A DNA stretch of 48,386 bases, from contig JAHHIB010000068.1 of assembly GCA_019359075.1 (NCBI GenBank), forward strand, positions 1-48,386, in the 5' to 3' direction. Position numbers and translations under genes: made by a program. Positions within the stretch are counted from its first letter, which is position 1. Every line of letters begins with the position of its first letter. A model generated the notes under the pieces. The model saw nothing but the letters and a program-made list of their open reading frames with translations, made no database searches and was not told the DNA's origin. Source of the stretch: Kalymmatonema hyalinum WJT4-NPBG1. Its GTDB lineage: Bacteria; Cyanobacteriota; Cyanobacteriia; Cyanobacteriales; Nostocaceae. Positions 24,502-32,827 of the stretch are shown here, in pieces.

Positions 24502-25962
24502 CTACCCCTTAATATTCCCAATCGGAGTCAAGCGTACCACCCGTTTGCTAATCCCAGCTAACTCAGCTGCTTCGATGACATCATCTACATTCTTGTATGC
24601 TGCGCCGGCTTCCTCCGCCAATCCTTGGTAAGAGTTACTGCGGACATAAATCCCCCGCTTTTCCATATCCTTCTTGAGTGCTTCGCCACGATAGATTTTT
24701 CGTGCTTTCGCCCGACTCATTGTGCGTCCGCTACCATGAGCAGTACTGAAGAAAGTCTGGTCGCCGGTGGGTACACCCACTAACAAATAAGACCCAGTTT
24801 CCATACTGCCACCGATAATGACTGGCTGACCAATATCCTTGTACCGTTCAGGTACATCTTGCATCCCAGGTCCAAAAGCGCGAGTTGCACCTTTACGGTG
24901 GACGAGGAGCGATCGCTCTTTGCCATCTATAATATGACGCTCTAATTTCGCGGTATTATGGGCGACATCATAAACCATGTGCATACCCAATTCCTCTGCT
25001 GAGTATCCAAAAATTTCCGAAAACACCTCCCGGACGCGGTGCAAGATGACTTGACGATTTGCAAAAGACATATTGATACCGCACTTCATTGCGGTAAAAT
25101 ATGCCTGACCTTCAGGAGAGTTAAAAGGCGCACAGGCTAATTCTCTGTCCAGAATTTTGATGCCGTACTTGCTCTCCATCACTTTCAAAAAGACCTGCAG
25201 ATAGTCAGTTGCGACTTGATGACCAAATCCTCGACTACCGCAGTGGAACATCACCACCACCTGATTTGGCATGGTAATTCCCATACTCGCAGCTAATTCT
25301 TTATCAAAAATATTTTCCGGTCGAGCAACTTGAATTTCTAGATAATGGTTACCAGAGCCCAAAGTGCCGATTTGGTTGAAACCTCTATCAATTGCCTTTT
25401 CACTGATTTTGGAAGAGTCAGCACCTTTAAGACATCCGTTTTCTTCCATCAGTGCTAAGTCTTCTTCCCAACCGTAGCCATTGCGGATACACCATTGTGC
25501 GCCCTGCTCAGCCACTTGGCGAAAATCATTCCGTGAAAGTTTGACAAAACCAGTGCTTCCCACCCCGGCGGGAACCCTTTGATAAAGCTTGTCTACAAGC
25601 TTTTTGATATCGGGTTTCACCTCATCGTAAGTGAGGTTAGTGACCATTAAGCGCATACCGCAATTGATATCGAAACCGATACCGCCAGGAGAAATCACAC
25701 CCCCTTCCTCTATATCCATCGCCGCCACGCCACCGATGGGAAAACCATAGCCAAAGTGTCCATCAGGCATACATAACGCATACTTAGTTACCCCTGGAAG
25801 TGTCGCTACGTTGGTCACTTGGTCATATACGGCTTCGTCCAAGTCCTCAATTAACTTTTCTGTGGCATAGATCCGCGCGGGAACGCGCATCCCTTGTTTG
25901 TAGGAAATCGGCACTTCCCAGATTGTGTCAGAGATTTTGTTTAAAAATTCTTTAATAGCCAT
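24502..25962 (-). CDS. rtcB: RtcB-family RNA ligase (intein-free)
   Basis: A 486-residue enzyme from MAIKEFLNKISDTIW; the frame also extends upstream to 26055, but that 31-residue extension has no family resemblance. Key blocks are CMPDGHFGYGFPIGGVAA, GIGFDINCGMRL with the metal-binding C101, GSGNHYLEIQ, HCGSRGFGHQ, and TAHGSGRTMSRAKA, which carries the guanylated His. It is longer than the other RtcB in this window and of the archaeal/metazoan type, which commonly uses archease. It heads the run rtcB-2H-cobW-archease, with all gaps below 70 bases. Role: sealing RNA breaks with 2',3'-cyclic phosphate and 5'-OH ends; tRNA or rRNA damage repair is the likely task. Confidence 0.95.
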   Translation of the reverse strand: MAIKEFLNKISDTIWEVPISYKQGMRVPARIYATEKLIEDLDEAVYDQVTNVATLPGVTKYALCMPDGHFGYGFPIGGVAAMDIEEGGVISPGGIGFDINCGMRLMVTNLTYDEVKPDIKKLVDKLYQRVPAGVGSTGFVKLSRNDFRQVAEQGAQWCIRNGYGWEEDLALMEENGCLKGADSSKISEKAIDRGFNQIGTLGSGNHYLEIQVARPENIFDKELAASMGITMPNQVVVMFHCGSRGFGHQVATDYLQVFLKVMESKYGIKILDRELACAPFNSPEGQAYFTAMKCGINMSFANRQVILHRVREVFSEIFGYSAEELGMHMVYDVAHNTAKLERHIIDGKERSLLVHRKGATRAFGPGMQDVPERYKDIGQPVIIGGSMETGSYLLVGVPTGDQTFFSTAHGSGRTMSRAKARKIYRGEALKKDMEKRGIYVRSNSYQGLAEEAGAAYKNVDDVIEAAELAGISKRVVRLTPIGNIKG

Positions 25963-26273
25963 TTTAATATCCCAGTTCCTAGCTATTTTGCCGGGTACTT
26001 CCGCCCATACACTGTTCGATATAGATTTGAGCATAACCTTACTGCTTTGTCTCAACCTCTGCCTAAAGGAGATGCCTCAACTTAAGTCAGCCTGTCACTC
26101 GGAATACAAAAAAGCTGGGTCTTTGTGCTTTGTGTGAAATGCAAATTATTGGTGGCAGACTAATCTGAGTGGCGATCACCTTGTTACAACTAAGAAAACC
26201 CAAAACTCAGAATTACAGCTATTTTCAGTTAATTGAACCACAGATTTTCGTAGGGGCACGGCACTGCCCATTG

Positions 26274-26458
26274 GTGTCAACTTAAGGTCAAAACCAATAT
26301 AGAACAAGCTTTAAGAGATTGCCTCGTTCCCAGCCTGAGGCTGGGAATGCAGCCTTGGCAGGCTCTGGCTGCCTTAAGAGCGGCAGAGCCGCTTTAAGGG
26401 CATTTCCAGGTGGAACCTGGAAACGAGATTTTAGAAGGGTTTTAGCTTAAGTTGACAC
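26274..26458. mobile_element. 185-bp MITE with multi-hairpin interior
   Basis: Inverted ends GTGTCAACTTAAG (26274-26286) and its complement (26446-26458) continue with AAAACC on both sides after a few differing bases. Inside are successive hairpins: CCCAGCC/GGCTGGG (from 26329), GCGGCAGAGCCGC (from 26380) and CCAGGTGGAACCTGG (from 26406). There is no reading frame of note and no clear target duplication. It lies in the 830-base spacer upstream of the intein-free rtcB and the OYE gene, which otherwise holds no gene. Confidence 0.65.
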
Positions 26459-26694
26459 GTCTGGGCACAGAACAGCCCCTACCCCGTGGTTTATTTACTT
26501 GAAAAGCGCTGTAATTGCAAAAGTCCATAAAAAAGCACGAAAAGTTGAAGTGACAGAGTTTGTCAATTAGCTTTCACTTTTAAATCTATTGTGCAACTAA
26601 CTGCCATTCTGATGTAGCGTTAAACGTGGTTTTGGCAGAAAAGCGATACAGCTAGAATTTCTGCTCGTTTTGATACGGCTGATAATCTAAAAAG

Positions 26695-26763
26695 AAAAAA
26701 GAGCGCAAGATCGACTTTTCTGGAGGACTCCTGTCTATTGCTTTTTCTGGATCTGCTCTTTTT
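26695..26763 (+). promoter_or_regulatory. Terminator-like leader structure before the OYE gene
   Basis: AAAAAAGAGC (26695) with GATC nearby pairs with GATCTGCTCTTTTT (26750-26763), and a small GGAG/CTCC hairpin sits inside. The 3' arm ends in a T-run 32 bases before the OYE start at 26796. It could be an attenuator of the reductase gene or simply the terminator of an unseen upstream transcript. Confidence 0.4.
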
Positions 26764-26795
26764 GTCCAAAGTTCACTTTTGGAGATCACAAATAA

Positions 26796-27896
26796 ATGAC
26801 TACTCAAACGCTATCTACAACCCTGCTTAGCCCTTTTGATTTGGGAGGGTTGATTCTCAAAAACAGAGTGGTAATGGCTCCCCTGACTCGAGCTCGCGCA
26901 GGCAACGAGCGTATGCCCAACGCCCTGATGGCGGAGTATTACGCTCAACGGGCTTCAGTTGGTTTGATGATTGCGGAAGCTACGGTAATCTCGAAACAGG
27001 CTAATGGTTGGGTAAATAGCCCTGGTATTTATTCAGACGAACAAGCGCAAGCCTGGAAGCAAGTTGTGGATGCAGTGCATAGTAAAGGAACGCCGTTCTT
27101 TCTACAGCTTTGGCACATGGGGCGAGCTTCTCACAGTAGTTTTCAGGAAAATGGTCAACTGCCGGTTTCCGCTTCTGCTGTGAAGCTGAATGGAGATTAC
27201 ATTTACACTCCGATTGGCAAACAACCCTACGAAACTCCCCGAGCCTTAGAGACGAACGAGATCCCTCTAGTGGTGGAGGATTATCGTCGCGCAGCCGGGC
27301 GTGCAAAAGATGCTGGTTTTGATGGAGTGGAAATTCATGCAGCTAACGGCTATTTAATCGATCAGTTTCTGCAATCTAAGACCAACCATCGGACAGACCA
27401 ATATGGTGGTAGCCTTGAGAATCGCTATCGTTTTCTCAAAGAAATTGTGGAGGCTATCTTAACTGTATGGCCTGCTAACCGAATAGGAGTGAGGCTGTCT
27501 CCAAATGGCAATTATAATGACATGGGTTCACCAGATTTCCGGGAAACGTTTCTTTATGTCGCCCAGCAGTTGAATGCTTACGGTCTAACTTACTTGCATA
27601 TACTAGATGGACTAGGATTTGGCTTTCACGAGTTGGGAGAGCCGATGACTTTGGCTGAATTTCGCTCTGTCTTTACAGGTTCGCTCATGGGTAACTGTGG
27701 CTATACACAAGAAACCGCCGAAGCCGCAATCAAGGATGGTAGTGCTGATTTGATTGCCTTTGGGCGACCCATAATTAGCAATCCGGATTTAGTTGAGCGT
27801 TTTACCAATGGCTGGCCTCTAAATCCACCACCCGATCCAAGTATCTGGTATTCGTTTGACAAAGAAGGCTACACTGATTTTCCGACTTACTCTTGA
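26796..27896 (+). CDS. Old Yellow Enzyme-type alkene reductase (FMN)
   Basis: A 366-residue NemA/OYE-family flavoprotein that reduces C=C bonds of alpha,beta-unsaturated carbonyls, nitroesters and similar electrophiles with NAD(P)H. Landmarks: NRVVMAPLTRARAGN, FLQLWHMGRASH, and HAANGYLIDQFL with H181, N184 and Y186 matching the substrate-binding His/Asn and proton-donating Tyr of OYE1. Then TDQYGGSLENRYRFLKEI and the FMN-phosphate GRPIISNPDLVERF. GGAG at 26780 is the likely ribosome-binding site. It is monocistronic. Probable role is detoxification of reactive electrophiles or stress response; the natural substrate is unknown. Cyanobacterial homologues are well-known ene-reductases. Confidence 0.95.
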   Translation: MTTQTLSTTLLSPFDLGGLILKNRVVMAPLTRARAGNERMPNALMAEYYAQRASVGLMIAEATVISKQANGWVNSPGIYSDEQAQAWKQVVDAVHSKGTPFFLQLWHMGRASHSSFQENGQLPVSASAVKLNGDYIYTPIGKQPYETPRALETNEIPLVVEDYRRAAGRAKDAGFDGVEIHAANGYLIDQFLQSKTNHRTDQYGGSLENRYRFLKEIVEAILTVWPANRIGVRLSPNGNYNDMGSPDFRETFLYVAQQLNAYGLTYLHILDGLGFGFHELGEPMTLAEFRSVFTGSLMGNCGYTQETAEAAIKDGSADLIAFGRPIISNPDLVERFTNGWPLNPPPDPSIWYSFDKEGYTDFPTYS

Positions 27897-27938
27897 ATCC
27901 TAAGTAGTTCAAGCTGAATCGACAACGCCCTCTCTTAG

Positions 27939-27995
27939 TTGCTAATAGCTAATGGCTCATGGCGCTACAGCAATTAGCAATGAGCCATTAGCAAC
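27939..27995. repeat. Intergenic hairpin repeat
   Basis: GCTAATGGCTCAT (27948-27960) and ATGAGCCATTAGC (27980-27992) form a 13-bp perfect stem, extended by imperfect GTTGCTAAT arms. It is probably a dispersed repeat; it could also serve as a terminator for the OYE gene (43 bases downstream of its stop). Confidence 0.65.
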
Positions 27996-28143
27996 AAAAG
28001 TCCAGTTACGTTTATTCCCACCCAGCTAAGTGGGGAAAATAAAACCGAAGATAGTTTTTAATAAGCGCTTAAGCGCTTACTACGTACGAAAGAATTTATG
28101 AATGTCAATCAGTATAAAAATATAAAAACGGAGAATAATTTAA

Positions 28144-28956
28144 ATGCTAGATAAACCACATCTTGACGAATACAAGCAGCAATTAGCTGATTTCTACAAT
28201 AATAGAACTGACTATGATAGTAGTGAATTAGCGTATAGACGCGCTATTCCTTTAGTAGAATTAGCAACACTACAAAGAGGACAAAAAATATTAGATGTCG
28301 CCACTGGTACGGGTATTGTTGCCATAGCTGCCGCTGAAATAGTGGGGAATGAAGGCAAAGTTATCGGCATAGATATTGCCTCAGTTCTCCTGAATCAAGC
28401 GCAACAAAAGATAGAAGCAGCAGGTTTAAAAAATATTGAATTAATTGAGGCAGATGTAGAATATTTAAGCTTTAACGAAAATAGCTTTGATGCAATTTTT
28501 TGTTCTTCAGCTATTGTATTGTTTACTGATATTCCTGCAATTTTGCACAAATGGTATCACTGGCTTAAACCTGGTGGGATTGTTGCTTTTCATGCTTGGG
28601 CGGAAACTTCTTTTATGACACCCGCAATTATTAAAGCCTGTGCTAAATATGGAGTTTCGCTGCCAAATATTCATGAACCACTTGGTACACCCCAAAGGTG
28701 TGAAAAGCTGTTACAACGAGCCGGGTTTGAAAATATCGAAGTGAAAATTGAACAGTTGGGTAAATATCTCAGCGTCGATGATGCGAAAAAGTGGTGGGGT
28801 GGTGGCTGGCTTCACCCCAAGAATCCATTGTTGGAATTATCAACAGAGAAAATGGAAAAAATTAAGGCTGAATATGCAAACCAAGTTGAAGTTTTTGCAA
28901 CCGAGGAAGGTGTTTTGCTGGATATTACAACTTTTTTTATATTAGCTAGAAAGTGA
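28144..28956 (+). CDS. Class I SAM-dependent methyltransferase, UbiE-like (paralogue 2)
   Basis: A 270-residue protein with motif I ILDVATGTG (49-57), VIGIDIASVLL and FDAIFCSSAIVLFTDIPAIL. It aligns from first to last residue with the gene at 13114-13941, including the HAWAET and EPLGTPQRCEKLLQRAGFENIEV segments. GGAG at 28130 precedes the ATG at a suitable distance. No obvious pathway partner flanks it, so the substrate is unknown. Duplication within the window suggests a lineage-specific family. Confidence 0.87.
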   Translation: MLDKPHLDEYKQQLADFYNNRTDYDSSELAYRRAIPLVELATLQRGQKILDVATGTGIVAIAAAEIVGNEGKVIGIDIASVLLNQAQQKIEAAGLKNIELIEADVEYLSFNENSFDAIFCSSAIVLFTDIPAILHKWYHWLKPGGIVAFHAWAETSFMTPAIIKACAKYGVSLPNIHEPLGTPQRCEKLLQRAGFENIEVKIEQLGKYLSVDDAKKWWGGGWLHPKNPLLELSTEKMEKIKAEYANQVEVFATEEGVLLDITTFFILARK

Positions 28957-29028
28957 GAAGATGGAAAGGTATGCGATCGCCCCAACGCTCTACTTATAAA
29001 ACAGCAATTTTTTTAAAGTAAGGTTGCC

Positions 29029-29859
29029 CTAACTTCCCAATCTATTGAGCCAATTAATCAAATCAGCCTCAGTTGTAAAATCTAGCAAAGCTTCGCCCAA
29101 GTCCTCCAACTGTGCAAGCGACAACTCCTGAATTTGAAACTGTAATTCAGGGGTAATAGTGCCAATCCGAGGAGTTAGTTGACGCATAACTAGCCTCAGT
29201 TCTGATTGCCTTCCTTCCTCTCTCCCTTCTTGGAGAATTTCTTGATAGATCACAGATTCTCTCATGTCTTCTCTCCTAAAAAGCTGACGAATGAGTTCTT
29301 GGTCGAACAGTAACCCCGCCAGAAGTGGCGTACATACCGATATACTTTGCTTAGTCGCTGTTTCTTCAATCATACTCACTTGGGCTGCAACCTGTTCTAG
29401 CAAGCTTTGGGCTGAATCTGTGCGTGCCAGAGTTGCCAAAGGTAGCAAACCAGAATATGCTAACAACGGTTCAGGGTCTTGCTCCCACATACGAATAACT
29501 CGATAGCGGTGAGAGGTATTGCGGGCGGTAAATTGCTCGACAAATACAGCTTCTGAAGTCGTGGGTTTGAGAAAAATCACAACTTGCTCAATATCACAGT
29601 TGTACTGGCGATAAAGCCGCACCCAGTAGTCCAGCATCCGCAGTGGTAAAGGCGGAGTAGATGCAGCCAAGGTTTGAAACTCTAAATGCAGGATTTGATT
29701 GGCAGTTTGCAAAAAAGTTACTGAGTCAGCGCGGACGGGTTCCAGGTTCAATTCAGTTTTGAGGATTTGAATATCTGTCGGCTCAGATGCAAGTAGCTAG
29801 CGGATGTATTGTTCTGGATATTGCTCAACCAAATATTTTAAGGTGTTGTCGTAGGTCAC
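29029..29859 (-). pseudogene. DUF4351 / Rpn-type family protein with in-frame amber stop
   Basis: Read from GTG at 29859 the frame gives VTYDNTLKYLVEQYPEQYIR, then TAG at 29799-29797, then continues in the same frame LLASEPTDIQILKTELNLEPVRADSV to the normal end. In relatives this position is Trp (TGG), so a single G-to-A change explains the stop. The distal part holds IEETATKQSISVCTPLLAG and a C-terminal DUF4351 block (LRLVMRQLTPRIG..LSLAQLEDLGEALLDF). The family is related to Rpn recombination-promoting/PD-(D/E)XK nuclease-like proteins common in cyanobacteria. Re-initiation at the internal ATG at 29751 could give a 240-residue product. Confidence 0.85.
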
Positions 29860-29893
29860 GGTTCTTAACTCATTGAGGCATTGCCCGCACCAG

Positions 29894-29925
29894 ATAAAAA
29901 AACTTGGAGCATTACCACTCCAAGT
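29894..29925 (-). terminator. Intrinsic terminator of the PDH E2 gene
   Basis: Read leftward, ACTTGGAG and CTCCAAGT form an 8-bp perfect stem with an 8-base loop, followed by a run of seven T. It starts about 28 bases after the E2 stop at 29954. Confidence 0.88.
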
Positions 29926-29953
29926 CTCAAGCTGAGTTAACTTATTACTCAAG

Positions 29954-31279
29954 CTACAGCGTCAAAGATTGAGCATTCGTCTCAATCAACTTCGCCAAAT
30001 CTTGCAAGAACGCCGCAGCAGGCGCACCGTAAATAATCCGGTGGTCAGAGGTCATATTCACCTGCATTTGTTGCTTAACGCCAAATAAACCGTCGGCTGT
30101 GGCGACCACTTGCGGACGTGATGCCCCAATTGCCAATATAGAACCTTGTCCGGGTGGTAGAATTGCATCAAATCTATCTACGCCAAACATTCCCAAGTTT
30201 GTTACTGTAAAGGTGCCGCTATTGTACTCTTCTGGTTGCAGCTTTTTGGCTCTGGCGCGCTCAACTAAGGACTTCCAATCGCGCGACAGAGAATATATAT
30301 CCACATTGTCTGCATTCTGCAACACTGGTGTAATCAATCCTCCATCATCCATTGCCACTGCCACGGCAACATTAATATGGTCGTGATACACAATGCCTTG
30401 TTCTGAGTAGCTGGCATTAAGCAGCGGATGTTTTTGCAACGTCACCGCTACCGCTTTTGCCAGTAGCGCTGTCATCGTCACGCCTTTAGACTTAATCTGT
30501 TTATAAAGCTTGTCTAGCCCATCTGTGGTAATGGTGTATCCTATATGGATTACAGGCACGGAGAGGCTGGCTACCATGTTCCGCGCTACGGCATTTTGGA
30601 AGGTAGTTAAAGGTACTATTTGACCCGGAACTGCAGCGGTGGCTGGCGTGGGTGCGGGTGCAGGTGCCATTTTCGTGGGTGTAGGTGCAACTGGGGTAAT
30701 AGTTGGTGCTGGTTGGGTCGGTGCGACAGGGGTTACTGTGGCAGGTTGTTTGCTAGATTTTCCAGCAGCTGCTTCTACATCTTCGGCGACGATGCGACCG
30801 TGGGGACCACTACCAGAAATGCCACTCAAATCAACTTTCAGTTCCTTGGCTAACTTGCGGGCGCGGGGTGAAGCTACAAGCCGCCCATTTGTACGGCTAG
30901 AACTTCCGTTTTGAGAAGCAGCAGGCGTTGCGACTGTGGTTGTTTCTGCTATTTTTCCAGAAGTGGCAGCAGTTGCTTCTTGTTTAGCAGCACTACTTCC
31001 AGAATTGGCTTGTTGGATCGCAGTTTCGATTTCAGCTTCGGTTTCTGCTAACAGGGCGATCGCAGCTCCAATGGAGGCTGTTTCACCAGCTTGCACAAGG
31101 ATTGTGGCAAGATATCCTTCATAAAAGGATTCCACATCCATATCTGCCTTATCTGACTCGACAACCACCACTGTTTCGCCTTTTTCCACTTTGTCTCCAG
31201 CAGATTTTACCCAGGAAACGATTTTACCTTCGGTCATGGTGGAACTTAGCGCCGGCATAAATACTTCGTAAATGCTCAT
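29954..31279 (-). CDS. pdhC: Dihydrolipoyl acetyltransferase, E2 of pyruvate dehydrogenase
   Basis: A 441-residue protein. The lipoyl domain (1-80) has the lipoyl lysine K44 in ESDKADMDVES. A Ser/Ala-rich linker follows, then the E3-binding domain (about 133-171; ASPRARKLAKELKVDLSGI). A long Pro/Ala/Thr linker precedes the catalytic domain from about 225. It makes acetyl-CoA from pyruvate together with E1 and E3. The catalytic motif reads SDHRIIYGAPAAAF, with Tyr where many bacterial E2s have the Asp of DHRxxDG. Plastid and cyanobacterial E2s share this Tyr as far as I recall. Monocistronic with an intrinsic terminator at 29894; E1 and E3 genes are not in the window, the usual dispersed cyanobacterial arrangement. 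The gene is also called odhB in some cyanobacteria. Confidence 0.94.
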   Translation of the reverse strand: MSIYEVFMPALSSTMTEGKIVSWVKSAGDKVEKGETVVVVESDKADMDVESFYEGYLATILVQAGETASIGAAIALLAETEAEIETAIQQANSGSSAAKQEATAATSGKIAETTTVATPAASQNGSSSRTNGRLVASPRARKLAKELKVDLSGISGSGPHGRIVAEDVEAAAGKSSKQPATVTPVAPTQPAPTITPVAPTPTKMAPAPAPTPATAAVPGQIVPLTTFQNAVARNMVASLSVPVIHIGYTITTDGLDKLYKQIKSKGVTMTALLAKAVAVTLQKHPLLNASYSEQGIVYHDHINVAVAVAMDDGGLITPVLQNADNVDIYSLSRDWKSLVERARAKKLQPEEYNSGTFTVTNLGMFGVDRFDAILPPGQGSILAIGASRPQVVATADGLFGVKQQMQVNMTSDHRIIYGAPAAAFLQDLAKLIETNAQSLTL

Positions 31280-31657
31280 ATGGGTGGTTTGGTGAATCGA
31301 GAATTAATGGACTTTTACAGCTAGTGCCAGATCGAATTGTATCTTGACCTAGCTCCCTTCGGGACGGGGTATAGGGGAACAACGGTGTAGGATGTAGGGA
31401 AATAATTTTTAAATTTTGAGAAGAGAATACTAAATGACATTCTTATTTTTCCTGATACCCTGACACCCCTACATCCTTATTCCCAACTCTACTAGGATGT
31501 GAGGAACTATATTAAGACCACAAGGTCTATGAGTTTGTATTTCTGATCACGGCTGATCAAATTTGAATTCCACTCAAAAGCAAGAAGATGAAGGACGTTA
31601 ACTCAATCTAAAATTCAAAATTGATATTTAGCCTGTTTGAATTAACTGTTAAATTTT
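31280..31657. other. Divergent spacer
   Basis: Separates divergently read E2 and the hypothetical gene at 31658, so it should hold both promoters. No clear box could be assigned. A loose inverted relation between a GGATGTAGGG segment (near 31390) and CCCCTACATCC (near 31467) was seen. Confidence 0.35.
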
Positions 31658-32182
31658 ATGTCGCCAAAGTTGAAGTGGTTTCTGATTGTGGTAGCTAGTA
31701 TATTTGCCACCGCTGCCACTGGTGTTTACATCACCCAGCGTCAAACGACTGAAGCGGTTTCTCATACGAGCAATGGACAACCGCCGCAGTTTTCCGATGT
31801 GAACCTAACAGAGGAGATTGTCAACCCGGAGCGAGCCAATTATAATCCTGTACCTTTAGAAAAAATCAACTCTCCTCTGCAAGGCAGCGATCCTTCTGAT
31901 CTTGCCCTCAATGCCTTTGATGAGGTGGACTCAACGCGAGCAACTCGCAAGGTTGAGGTATTTTATCCCGGAGCCAATCAAGCATTAGTGACGATTACGC
32001 AAATACAGCCAGCAAACAATTCTCTCAAAGCAGTTAAATATCGAGTCGAACTAGCAACCTTTGGGCGATCGCTTTTGGTGAACTCCCCTCGTGTGTGGCA
32101 AATTGTTTGGGCTGGCTCCCAGGTACAATGTATACCTGGAAGTAGCCTCAGTACAAAACAGCCAACCCAAACCTGTCAGTAG
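31658..32182 (+). CDS. Hypothetical membrane-anchored or exported protein
   Basis: A 174-residue protein. Residues 1-25 (MSPKLKWFLIVVASIFATAATGVYI) are a positively started hydrophobic segment that can serve as a signal anchor or signal peptide. The rest is soluble, probably periplasmic, with no motif I know: a DLALNAFDEVDS segment, a beta-rich core (KVEVFYPGANQALVTITQIQ) and two cysteines near the C-terminus that may pair. It is monocistronic. Short conserved cyanobacterial proteins of this type are usually annotated only as hypothetical. Confidence 0.65.
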   Translation: MSPKLKWFLIVVASIFATAATGVYITQRQTTEAVSHTSNGQPPQFSDVNLTEEIVNPERANYNPVPLEKINSPLQGSDPSDLALNAFDEVDSTRATRKVEVFYPGANQALVTITQIQPANNSLKAVKYRVELATFGRSLLVNSPRVWQIVWAGSQVQCIPGSSLSTKQPTQTCQ

Positions 32183-32331
32183 TTATTAGTCACTAGTGCA
32201 GCGGGTGTGGAAATCATCCAACTGTTAAAAAGACACAAAAAGCTTTTGTGGTTAACATTTGCGCCTTCTAACGAATTGTACTAGTCATGAATCACTGGTA
32301 AGAACCAAGGACAATTAGAGTTTGGACAAAT

Positions 32332-32787
32332 TTAAATATCGCCGCGAATTTCTTCTACAACACCATCACGTAGCACAACTTCTACTTGTAATTTGCTTAT
32401 CAAGTTATCACCTGGTTCCACGTTGAAAAAGCCTTCCATTTGGAATTGGTTGACTTCCTCATCTAACTGTAGAAGCTGTACTTGCTGGAGGTTTTGGAGA
32501 CTTTGGTTTTTCTGTTCCAGGAGTTCGCTTTTCTTCTGATTAACTTGAACTTGGATATTTTCAATTTGTTGCAGGGTTTGGGGACCAGGTGGTTGCAGAC
32601 TCTGCTTTTGAATTGCTGAAATCGCTCGCTGTCCTTCATTGTCTAGTTGTTGCAACTGCTGGTCAATTTGATTAATTTGAGTTTGCAGTTGCTGCTGCAC
32701 TTCCTCTTTCCACAGGGGAGTGACAATCGCCTTGACGTTAACACCGCGTTTTAGGAGCAGTTGTTGAGGTTTGGAGAGGTTCATCAT
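32332..32787 (-). CDS. YlqD-family protein
   Basis: A 151-residue protein. It opens with LLLKRGVNVKAIVTPLWKEEVQQQLQTQINQIDQQLQQL, the YlqD 'VKxIVTxxxK' start followed by a long Gln-rich coiled coil (about 28-105). It closes with a small beta domain (NLISKLQVEVVLRDGVVEEIRGD). Function is unknown; the coiled coil suggests oligomerisation. It follows aas by 40 bases on the same strand and may share its transcript. Confidence 0.8.
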   Translation of the reverse strand: MMNLSKPQQLLLKRGVNVKAIVTPLWKEEVQQQLQTQINQIDQQLQQLDNEGQRAISAIQKQSLQPPGPQTLQQIENIQVQVNQKKSELLEQKNQSLQNLQQVQLLQLDEEVNQFQMEGFFNVEPGDNLISKLQVEVVLRDGVVEEIRGDI

Positions 32788-32827
32788 AGATGTTTCACGT
32801 TCACTCTATAGTTTGCAGGTGAAATAA

